Source: Phallusia fumigata
Taxonomy: Eukaryota > Chordata > Ascidiacea > Phlebobranchia > Ascidiidae
NCBI GenBank assembly: GCA_008931825.1
Contig: QXVZ01024904.1
Span: forward strand, 1-26,808
Direction of reading: 5' to 3'
Length of the DNA: 26,808 bases
Within the stretch, counting starts at the first letter, position 1. Each line of letters starts with the position of its first letter. Made by a program: the position numbers and the translations under genes. Below are positions 1-10,400 of this stretch, piece by piece. The notes under the pieces are model-generated. The model made no database searches and was not told where the DNA came from. It saw only the letters and a program-made list of their open reading frames with translations.

Positions 1-152
1 GATCTAAGTGACTTGTTTGACGAAAAGGTAATGAGATTAGAAAGCAACAAACACTGATTAAATCTAAAATTGTGGTTTAAATATCTTTTTAATTAACCCT
101 GTTTGTAAGTACATCTTTGCATTAGCAGTCTTTTTATCCAACACTTAAACAC

Positions 153-638
153 CTCAGGTTCATCCAACATCACAATAACATCGGGTTTCCTCTCAGCAAC
201 AAGTTTCCAGAAATTTTCAGCCTGGTCGGGTGTTTCCTTGCAAACTATGATCTTGTCTTGTTGGTTGTAACCCTGTGCAAACATTCAACAGTTATTGTGG
301 CTGGTTTTACTTGGAAACCAGCAGTTAATATTGTCACGACTTTTACAGCACAATTTGCATAAAAATTACTTTTCTACCTCAACGGTGAATGCCCATTCGA
401 TGTCAACTGTTGAAATGTGATCTGTCAGAACAAAAACTAATGTTCGGATGCAAGAAATTAGCAATGCAGTAAGATTGTCACACATGGTTACGATCTAGAA
501 AGTAGGATCTAAACCACCCAAAACTGTTCATTAAATATTTACTTACATGTGACTGTGTTGGTACTCTCAATAGTTATTGGTGAAAACTCGGCGACGTTGT
601 TTAAATGATGAAATTTTCCAAATTCCTCGACGGAAACG
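153..638 (-). CDS. D1-D2 linker and N-terminal part of PTP domain D2
   Basis: The linker exon 547-638 (phase 2 in, phase 1 out) is followed by 378-421 and 153-272. The last exon reads GYNQQDKIIVCKE, then FWKLVAERKPDVIVML. This matches the stretch that is GYRQ...ATQGP...FWRMVWE...IVML in active PTP domains. ATQGP is replaced by VCKET, and WRMVWE by WKLVAE, which is the kind of drift seen in D2 pseudophosphatase domains. The D2 catalytic loop is not in the window, so inactivity cannot be judged. Nothing codes clearly in bases 1-152, which I read as intron. Confidence 0.8.
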
Positions 639-3600
639 CTGTTTACAGGTGATCTGCGTTTGAAAGGTGTAGTGTAAGGTGATTGCTTTTGATTATTAAG
701 TTGGATGTGCTTTGCACAACAACAGGTTTACCAAGTTTGAAACAACCAACGCATGCAAGTAAACGGTTTTTGGTTTTTTAGGCCTGGCATTCGTAAAACA
801 ACTTTTCCACTAACAAACACTGTTGGAAATTTGCTTACGTCGTGATTTCGTCGACAATAGAATCGAATTCCTCGACAGAGTGGTCAGTGTCACCGAATAC
901 TGCGACCTCAGCCATCAGTTTGTGGAGGAAAATATATTGTTTCTAGAAAACAGAGAAATATTTCCAGAATCAGGAAATTACAGTTGACAGGGAAACAGAA
1001 GCTTCCTGTTAAGCTTCTTTTTTTAAAACTTCTTCATATTTTGCCCCAATTTATAGGAACTTTAAATGCGCACTTGAAATTGTTACAAGAAGCTTTTGTC
1101 CACATTTGGTTGGAGAACAAATACTCAAACGGCAACGACCTGGTCCTGTATCCGTGTTCTTGTTTGGCTCACGCTTACTGGTTCCATACAGGTTGAGCGC
1201 CTCAGACCATTCGGTCGTGCTTTGAGGGCCCACAGCGCCACTAGCGGACAAATGCACCGCAAGTTCCAGACATCGGAGGAAACGTTCAGTGATTCTACGT
1301 GACTTTTTCACGAGGTTCGAACTCTTTCGCGCACATGTTGTGTGGTTCGGACGATTTCAACCATTCGACCAATTGTTCGTCCCATCTTATTCATAAAAAG
1401 CTTAACTTACAGCGGTCTGAACCATCTCCATCCTCTGCTGCCTCATGTGGTAGACCACGTGGTAAACGTCAACTTCTTTCGTCTTGTTCATCTCATCGAT
1501 CAAATAATCGAGTCCGATGAAAGTTCCAGTTCTGCCAACTCCAGCACTGAACAGAAGACGCGGAAATTTTTGTTAATTTGCATAAAGTTGAAGAGAAATT
1601 TGTACCATGTGACTTTTAACGAACAATGCCAATGGAATTGTCATTTTTGTGTTTTGCAATTTGTGGGATAAAGTTTCAATTTGTGTCTAAACGCGATATT
1701 ATGTGATATTAAAAACACAAGACACGGATTTAGCTTTGTTCAAAACATAACTGCCAGAGAACTTGCATATCATGAATACACTGCATTGCATACAATGTGT
1801 TCATGTAAAGGTTCTCTGGTGGTTTCCTTATTAATAAATTAAGTTATAAATTATAAGAGCACAAATAAAGACGGCAAACCTGCAGTGTACGACTATTGGC
1901 GTCGTTATTTTGTTCTTAGCAATCATGTTTCGAATTTCCATGGAAAATCGCATCAGTCCACTAGATGTCGCTGGTACGCCGTGATCGGGCCAGGCAGTGA
2001 AATGGAACTGGATAACTTCTCTGCGTTCCTGTGGTTCAAGCGAAAAAATGTTTTAGTTGCACGAAATCTCTGGGGTAGCAGCACTACACAAACATGAACG
2101 CAACCCATAGCAAATTTGGAGCAAAGGGATACTTTGGAAAAAAACCTTAACCTAATAAAAAACATGACTTTCAGAGAGCTTGTATAAAGTGAATTCATTG
2201 TATTGCAAATGTTTCGACAATCGCTGTTGTTGTTATCAGTGCATCAGCGATTGTTGAAACGCATTACAATGAATTCACTCAATACAAGTTCTCTAGCACT
2301 AAACTGATCGCAGACATTTTAGCAAACTTTTTGAAACATAATTCATAGCAGATAAAAGATAAAAACTTTTCCTTACCGATGTGTATTCATCAGTGAGATC
2401 TTCGACACCAAAACTTCTTTTGACGTAAGAACCAAACTCTGTAACGTCATTAGAGAACACTTTGATCGTTCCACATTCCTTGTTGGATCCTGGTTGGGGC
2501 CAATAGTGTTCACATTTGTTCTGGGGTAAAACATGAAAATTACCGAACCTCCATATTACTTCACACCATCGCGTTTACACAAGTAGTTTTGTATATCGGT
2601 GGTAATTGTATTGGCAGGGAACGTTTGCTTCACAGATCCAATTGCGATTACATACAGCTAACACGATGTTTTTTATTTGGACCAGAGTTTTCGAACAAAA
2701 AATTAGCTTTACTTCACTTAAATGTAGCCGAGTATACGTTGCAGATCCCGCAGCAGTTGATGTTCCCACGCTTCGATTTCCCAATCACTTCCTGTTTAAC
2801 TGTGGTTCAGTTATTTAGCGAAGTGCTCTAACCGCAATAAACCACGTCACATTATATCATGTTAAAGTTTTGGCTGTGCCTTCCACAATGTGGAACAATA
2901 TTATTGTGCGCTCTTAAAGTAGTGACGCCAACTATTTTTCGATGCTATCCTGAAACGTTAAGTTTTTTTTCATCGATTTAACCTTGTTCAAAGTGTGTCT
3001 GCTGGTTCGATCACTACAGATACATTTTTTGCGTTCTGTCTTCACTTTTTACTGTTTGCGCACCTTTACCATGTTTCATGTGTCAAATAAATGTATAGCT
3101 GTGCAGTTTGTTTTAACCTAAAAATCAATCAAACCATGTTGAGACAAACGAAAACGGAATAACCCGTGCTTAAATACAAGTGAGTTTGTCGCGACAACGA
3201 TTTGAAATGTTCGAGCGAAAATCCGTAACTGTCCACCAAACAGGAATCCTAATAATTTTGCTTTCCAGCACCACCTTACCTTACTGTTTTCGACGACGTT
3301 AGCCAACATGACGATAACTTGAACGTGTTTCTCCCAAACCATCCTCCATAGATCGTTAACAGTGTGTGAGGTCGGACCCTGGGTTGCAATCCACTTTGCC
3401 CGCTTCCCATATCCCTACAACATGTTGGGTGAGTGCAGGATTCTTCTTTAGGAAGACCAGTGGTTCTAAGCCTTTTATTATTATTTTATATCACTTATTG
3501 TCTAGTGGGGGAGGAATGAAAAGTTCCAAAGCAAAACAGGAAATGCATCAAGAAAGGTTGGAACCACTGGGTTAACTCTACATCATGCAAGTATAAGTTA

Positions 3601-3942
3601 CTCACATTATTTCAGATCGATTTTAATGTGAGAAAATAGATTGGGAATGCAAGACGTTAATACCTTACATATTACATTCCTTTTGTAGGAGACAAAACAA
3701 ACCTACTTCTATTTCCGATGCATTGATGTAACCGTTTGCATTCTCGTTTGAACTGGACACGACAACTCTGTTGTTATCATCTGAACATAAACTTGTCGTC
3801 AGTTTTAGTTAGTAAAGTTAAATATTTACATTTAAATGTGATTACATGGCAAAATATTCTTGTATCGATTTTTCTTCGCATTTTCGCTTCTTTTCCCGTC
3901 ACCAGCTCCAGCCACAAAATCCTTTGTCACCTCTTTGATTCT
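153..3942 (-). CDS. Receptor-type protein tyrosine phosphatase, intracellular part (D1 complete, D2 partial)
   Basis: Ten exons join in frame: 3846-3942, 3707-3780, 3280-3414, 2377-2520, 1880-2028, 1411-1546, 839-942 (D1), 547-638 (linker), 378-421 and 153-272 (start of D2). Every border has a GT donor and AG acceptor and all phases agree. The exon at 3846-3942 abuts the gap at 3946, so its 5' border is not certain. D1 would remove phosphate from phosphotyrosine in the cytoplasm. D2 in this family is usually regulatory. The left end is open: the rest of D2 lies outside the window. The upstream part should encode the transmembrane segment and ectodomain. The FN3 exon at 4242-4462 ends in phase 0 and this exon starts in phase 0, which fits one gene but does not prove it. 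Confidence 0.88.
839..3942 (-). CDS. PTP domain D1, apparently catalytically intact
   Basis: Family landmarks appear in the right order across seven exons. The phosphotyrosine loop KNRY with PYDNNRV spans 3846-3942 and 3707-3780, followed by GYINAS. ATQGP and WRMVWE lie in 3280-3414, and KCEHYWP in 2377-2520. The acid loop WPDHGVP is in 1880-2028. The P-loop HCSAGVGRTG is split by an intron inside the serine codon (AG at 1880, T at 1546). The Q-loop region VQTAKQYIFLH bridges 1411-1546 and 839-942. The Cys, Arg and general-acid Asp are all present, so an active enzyme is expected. The intron inside the HCS-AGVGRTG motif also occurs in known receptor PTP genes, which supports the join. Confidence 0.92.
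943..1410 (-). other. Receptor PTP intron
   Basis: This lies between the P-loop exon and the QYIFLH exon. Both strands have open frames of 60-90 codons, but they lack coding features and acceptor/donor pairs. Nothing else is seen. Confidence 0.6.
1752..1820. mobile_element. Small hairpin element with CCAGAGAAC ends (MITE-like), in a PTP intron
   Basis: CCAGAGAAC near 1755 is matched by GTTCTCTGG near 1819 in inverse orientation. The inner parts (ATGAATACAC against GTGTTCAT) also pair imperfectly. The same ends recur in the larger hairpin at 2173-2294, so they seem to be two members of one short non-autonomous family. Target-site duplications are not clear. Confidence 0.5.
2173..2294. mobile_element. 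Imperfect hairpin element, about 120 bp (MITE-like), in a PTP intron
   Basis: The left arm contains GTGAATTCATTGTA and ACAATCGCTG. The right arm contains CAGCGATTGTTGAAA and TACAATGAATTCAC. Arms of about 50 bases pair with several mismatches around a loop of roughly 18 bases. The ends (AGAGAGCTTGTAT against ATACAAGTTCTCT) resemble those of the hairpin at 1752-1820. Confidence 0.6.
2521..3279 (-). other. Longest PTP intron (759 bp)
   Basis: This lies between the exons carrying ATQGP and KCEHYWP. It holds only short unsupported frames. I see no further exon, and the flanking exons join directly in phase 0. Confidence 0.6.
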
Positions 3943-4241
3943 CTGNAAATTCCAGACACCATCTTCATCTCACTGTTAATGTTTGCAAACACACTCACAG
4001 TTTTTGCTAACTTGCTTTCAAGTAAAATTCTGGAGTGATTTGGAAACATTTTCACCTAACACACAAATTTGTTTTTTTTAATGTTGTTAAAAACAACACA
4101 ACGTTTTGTTTGATGTCTAAACATTTAAATGAATATCTTGTCTTCCAACACACCAGAGAACTGGGAATAGTTCTAGGCAAGCCAATGTCTCACAACGGAT
4201 TACGAAAACCGTAATTGAATACACATAGAACAAAAACTTAC
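3943..4241. other. Junction between ectodomain and phosphatase, with gap; transmembrane exon not visible
   Basis: The minus strand here shows no long hydrophobic frame bounded by splice sites. A possible small exon around 4000-4055 (acceptor ...gtgttag, donor gtgagtg) is open in one frame but is not hydrophobic. The 'n' at 3946 sits three bases above the apparent start of the phosphatase exon, so the acceptor of that exon, and a transmembrane exon, may be missing from the assembly. Confidence 0.5.
3946..3946. other. Ambiguous base, probable assembly gap
   Basis: This is a single 'n' at the edge of a coding exon, exactly where a transmembrane exon is expected. See the other ambiguous bases at 8431 and 16856, which also break modules. 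Confidence 0.6.
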
Positions 4242-4462
4242 TGAAACCGTAAAGTTTATATCAGTTGGAAGTTTGTCAACAGTTGTTGTGTATTCAAAGT
4301 TTGATGTTGATGTTTGTGTGATATTCCTAGTTATGTTGATCAATGTATTTGAGTTGACAACAGATATTGTGTAATTAAATGTTCCCTTGTATTTTGATCC
4401 ATCTTTCCATTTCACAACGACCTTGTTGTTGTAACACTTGCTTGTGTCAAGAATTTCAACAC
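4242..4462 (-). CDS. FN3-like domain next to the membrane (incomplete)
   Basis: The exon is phase 1 in and phase 0 out. It encodes VVVKWKDGSKYKGTFNYTIS, a sequon-rich middle part and VDKLPTDINFTVSVS. The Trp in strand B, the Y-T-I strand and the L-P-T...F-T-V end resemble a fibronectin type III fold that stops before its last strand. The missing G strand must be in the next exon. Only 300 bases separate it from the first phosphatase exon, and these include the gap at 3946. Confidence 0.62.
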
Positions 4463-7400
4463 CTGCACACAAAAGTGCAGTTTAAGAGAAGCAGAGCCTA
4501 AAAACACAGTTTGGCAAACCTGGAAATAAACATATGGATGGATATGTTTCATCACAATCTATTTTGTTAATTTGTCTTGTTGCATCAATAATGCTGCATA
4601 ATGATGTCATGTTAACTGCATCTTCACTACTGTAAACATCCATTCCTAAGTAAACAAAAACAGTTGTTTGTTTTTTACTGTCATGCTTTCAATCCAGTGA
4701 CAGAACACTTGCATAAATAAAATACTAAATTGCTTGTTAGAACGTGACAGAACACTTGCGTAAATAAAAAACTAAATTGCTTGTTAAATGCAACTAAAAT
4801 TACACACGCTAACACTAAAAAATATTACACACCTTTTATCCAAACCCCCTTTTCAAAATACCAAACGTTTTCAACCAAACTTAATCTGCTAAGAAACAGT
4901 GATGATGCCAAATATCCTCCTTTATCCATACATTGCTTTAAAGAATTTGAGTAGTTTCTTGGTGTGTTGAATGAAACATAATACTGGCCATTCTCCTCTT
5001 GAAGATCTAAACATAAAAAATTTTAAGTTTATTTTGTTTAATTGGTTGCTAAAACCACATTGGTTTACAATCCTGGTACTACATCCAGCCAACAGACTTT
5101 GCTTTCCAAATGTTGTGCCAAAGCATAATTAAATGCCATTTACTTCACCAACCTTTAAATAGTTTTCTTTCTAAAATTAAGTAGACCTTAAAATGTACAT
5201 TTCCTTTAAGTTTACTCACTAGTGTTAAATTGTATCAGTTTTGACATTGAGCTTCCAATTGAATTTGTTGCCCAACATTCAATTGTCGAGTTTCCACCAA
5301 ATAACAAAGAATTTGTGAGCAATAGTTTTGAAGTAAGTTGATCCCCATCACTAACAGATGATATGCTTGCAGGGGAATTTAAACCTAAAATTTGACCATT
5401 GATCCTCCACTGTGCTACTGGTTGAGGCCTTCCAACAAAGCTACATGTGAATATTTGTGATTGACTGAAATCTTTGGGTTGAGTAAAGTTTCTGTAGATT
5501 GGTCCAACTACAAAATAATGGTTTAGTTTACGTTCTTTAAAAATCAACAGGGATTTCTGTTACCCCAACATGTAATTTTTATTTTAAATTGTTGTTTGCT
5601 GTCAAACAATTTTCTTTCGAAATGATTTTCTTTTGAAAAATACGAATTTGAGAAAAGAATCTGATGTTAGATAATATGGTGGTCACTAGTTCTAAACCAT
5701 GTATTAAAATTGCATAACAATTTACCATCTACATGTAACGCTTTGTGAACAGCTTTCAAGGTTTCTTTTTCCACAACATTGTTTGCATTGCAGATATATT
5801 CACCAATATCATCAAGTACAGCAGATTTTATACTTAGTGTAGATACAGTTTGATAAGTGAAAGGTTTAAACAATGTCTGATAAATATTGTCAGTGTTGTT
5901 CACAGAAATGTTAATGGAGTCCCTGCAAATCAAGAAACAACTTTTTATGACATATCATAATGAATAAAAAAAACTATTAGCTTTTTGGTTATTCCCAACA
6001 AGTCTAAAAAACAATGTGAAAATTTACCTTGTCCAATATACTTGTGGTGTTGGGAAACCGAATGAGGTGCATGTGATGTTTTGACTTTGTCCATCATTAA
6101 TTGTTACTTGGCTGTTGCTCAGTGAAATATTTACTGCAACTGTGGAAAAAACATTTACACATCTTACAAAATTAGATATAATTGGCCAAAGCTTGCTTAA
6201 ATAAGCTTTAACCTGGTGTTTAACATTTCTAAGAACCATACAAGCTTGATTAAATAAAACGCTCCTAATAAAGCTCACATTTTGCAATATTTAAAGAAAT
6301 CTTTTAAAATTAAGTGAAAGAAAAAGGCAAAATGGTTTTACTGGAGCTTTAAAAGTATGTTTATGGAAATCATTGTTACCTACACCTAAAAAGTTATGCA
6401 TCTTTTTCAAACAGTTTTCTTGATATTGCAGTTACCTTCAACCTGCAAAGTTTCATTCACTTCATAAGTTCCATTAAGATTATTTGCCACACAAGTATAT
6501 TGACCAGTTTGTGAAATGCTTGTATATGTTACAGTTAGTAGAGATGTTGTTTTGAAAAGTCCTTCCTTGTTGATGGTTTGGTAAACAGTTGATGATGCCA
6601 TACTTCCTATTTTGCTTCCATTCCTACAAAACAATTTATAAATAGAAGCTAACTGTAACTACAAATAAACAAATATGTTGCCAAAGAACACAGTTTTTCA
6701 ATGCCTCTTGCCATTATAGAATATTGCTACAAGCTATAACACATTATTCTAATAAACAGGGCTTTTAATGGTTTAAAGGGCAACTCTTAGTTCAAACCAC
6801 ATAAATAGGAATTTTACAAGTTAATACATTTTAAGTTATTTTCACAAGATAAAGCAAATCGATACTCACCTAAACCATGTAACAGTTGGTGAAGGAAATC
6901 CATAAGAAACACATTCAACTGTGAACATCTCATCTATTCTTATCACTAATATACTTGAGTGGGAAAGTGAAATGTTTGCAGCGACTTAAAAACAAACATT
7001 GTTTAAAATAATAAAATATACAACTTAATAAAATATGTTTGGAGAAAAGGAAATGAGGTCCTTAAAGTTTAAAGTGGTTGGTTTATTTGAAAAAAAATCT
7101 TTGCCAGAAAACAATCTTGTAATTTACATACCAATTACATTGATGTTAGTCAACAAACATCTGAACTAAAACAAGTTTTTAAACCAAAATCGTGGTTAGA
7201 TTTATCCTTAAAATTCCCCCAAACCAAAGTTTTCACAAATTGAACCATTTTTATGTAGAACACTAAAATATGTTGGTCCTGGTATTACATCTAACATCCA
7301 ACCTTTTTATGCAACCAACCTTGAATTTGTACATCAACATGTTTGGCTGAACCAGCACTTGTCTTCTGAGCATCACATCTATAAATTCCTGGGTCACTTA

Positions 7401-10400
7401 TATGTTGAAGGGTAAAATATAAACTCCATTCTATTTTGTTTTTTGCTGGAGGTTCAGTCCGCACTCGGTGGATGTTACGACTTGAGTTTGTCGTAACATA
7501 GGCTCCATTTCTAAAAAAATTGTGTAGTCTAAAATATGACATGGACAATAGGATTATTTAATCATTTTACCTTTTCCATCCTGTAAAAGGTCTTGGAAAA
7601 CCATAAGATGTGCAAGTAAATATTTGTTGGACTCCAAATTTTAAAATTTGGGTAGTTGGTGATGCAGTAAGGTTCGAATCAACTTAGATTAAAAAAGTAA
7701 ACAAATTATTCTTTTAATTTGGGATGTTGTCACAGTCATAGTGAATGAACAGTTCCAACATGATTTTACTATTATCTGACACAAGTTTGTGGTGGAGGAA
7801 TTATTGCAAACTATTTGCCATGATGATATTACCTTTTTGCTACTTTAAAACAGAAATTCCATGTGAACATTACTCACATACCTTGGACTTGTACAACAGA
7901 TTTATTAACAGGTCCAGCACTGTTACTTGTAACTTCACATGTATATTTGCCAGCTTCACTATAATCTCTAAGTGTGACAAAGAGTTTTCTGACAACTTTG
8001 TTTTGTGTCAATGTTGTTTCTTGAGGAGTTTGGTGAATGTTTTTACTTAAAAATGAAACTATGGTTGAACCCCTTTAAAAAAATAATAAGACACTATAGA
8101 AATAGTATACACCGTGAACTAGAACAATCACATACACATTGCACTCTGATGTATAAATTAATGAAATTAACATGGATGGTATTATCAGGATCAAGAATTT
8201 TACACAAACAAGTTTTTCAATAAACTTGCGCACTAAACAATAATTAGTCACTCTATTAGCCACAGGACAGACTGGAATTCTGACTTATCTTATTAATTTT
8301 TTAATGAATATTCATTAATACACTGCAATGTATAAAATTACAACAAACTTACTTTTTCCACGTAATTTGAGGTAATGGAAATCCATAGGAAGTGCAAGAA
8401 AACATTTTTTGAACTCCAAATTCAACAACTNACAATATTTATTTGAAATAAATCATAGTCATAACTACCTAAGTGCTTAACCTTTAAGTTCAGCTGGTCC
8501 TACTAAATTAAAATACATTTGCCAGTAATCTTAAAACCAACTTTGCAAGCAAAATTTTAGTTTTTTTTAGATCCTGTTTGCACTCACCTGAACCATGTGA
8601 CAGTAGGCAAAGGAAATCCATAAGAAACACATTCAACTGCAAACATCTCATTTACGCTTGTCATTAATTTGCTTTTGTGGGAAGTTGAAATGTTTGCAGC
8701 AACTAAATGTAAACATTATTTAAAACAACAAACCATACGATTTAACGCAATTATGTTTGGTGGAAAAAGAAAGCTGGTTCTTTATAACCACAAATAAAAC
8801 TTACGGGCCTGTTACACCATTTGTTTCAAATTTTAAGTGATAAAATAGCTTCTAAAATGTAATTATTTTTGGTAACACTATTACTCACCTTGAATTTGCA
8901 TGTCAACATGTTTAGCAGGACCAGCATCTGTCTTCTGAGCATCACATTTATAAATTCCTGCCTCACTTATATGTTGAAGGGTAAAATATAAATTCCATTC
9001 TATTTTGTTTTCTGCTGATGAAGACTCAGTGCGCCCTCGGTGGACATTATAGCTGGAGTTTATGGTAATATAGATTCCATTTCTAAAAATAAAAGCTTGT
9101 GTTAAAGAAAAACACTTTTGATTTGTACAAATTCCAAACATTTTACCTTTTCCATCCTACAGGAGGTCTTGGATAACCATAAGATGTGCAAGAAAATATT
9201 TGTTGAACTCCAAATGTCACAACTTGTGTAGTTGGTGATGCAGTTACACTTGAGTCAACTGAGACAGAAACAAGTAAAATTTTAAATACATGGCATAACA
9301 ATACTGTTTTCTAACACCATTAAAAACACAATTTCCTGTGAATCACATACCTTGAACTTGCACAACAGATTTTTTAGCAGGTCCGGCACTGTTACTTGCA
9401 ACTTCACATGTATATTTGCCAGCTTCACTATAATCACCAAGTTCAACATAAAGTTTTCTAACAACTTTGTTTTGAGCCAATGTTGATTCTTCTGATGTTT
9501 GTTGAATGTTTTTGTTTGATGATGAAATTATGGCTGAACCCCTACAAACAAGTTGTACGTGACATTACAGATTTCAAACATCATCAGATAATATGCTTCT
9601 ATTTAAAAATTTAACTTACAAAATTTATGTTTATTCTTTCAACTTTAATCATTAAAAGTTTAATGCTTTGTTAGGCCACCAAACATAACTGGCTTCTAAC
9701 AATGTTTAGCACATTTTTAAATTTTTAAAATAGCTAACTTTTTCCATGTAATTTGAGGTAATGGAAATCCATAGGAAGTGCAAGTAAACATTTGTTGAAC
9801 TCCAAATTCAACCACTTGTACAGCTGGGAATGTTGAGACATTTGCAGCAACTGTAAAAATCAGACTTGTAATTAATTTGAAATTCCACAATATTGTAGGT
9901 ATCGTTGGAAGCCACCATACCTTGAACCTGAATGATACTAGACAGATAACTTCCACCTGAAACTTCACATGTATAATTCCCTGCTTCACTGATATGTTCG
10001 AGTGTTACAAAAAGTCTTCTCACAATTTGACCTCCAAGAATTTCTTTTTGATAAATATTGTTACTTGTTTTTGAACTCACTGTGTTTCCATTCCTACTAA
10101 ATACTAATTGTTATATTATACCCTTGTTTTGCCACACAATTACCGCATGGTTTTACTGTTTCCATGTTATATGAAGTTGTGGGTAACCAACCAATGTACA
10201 GGAAAATGTTTGTTGGTCGCCAAGTGCGAAAATGTGTGAAGTTGGAGATGTTGTAATATTTGTAGTGGCTGGATAATTAAAACATAAAATATTCACGTCA
10301 TAAACAATGTAAAAAATCAAAGCGCCTATTTGATTATTATAATCTTACCATGAACTTGTATGTTTTTACTTTGTTTAGGACCAGCACTGTTACTTGCAAC

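Noticed and set aside
1051-1311. Minus-strand open frame in a PTP intron as an extra exon
   Set aside because: The flanking exons join directly in phase 0 through the conserved VQTAKQYIF stretch, leaving no room for an insertion. It also lacks domain features.
3736-4038. 100-codon plus-strand open frame across the 'n' at 3946
   Set aside because: It is antisense to two phosphatase exons and crosses a probable gap.
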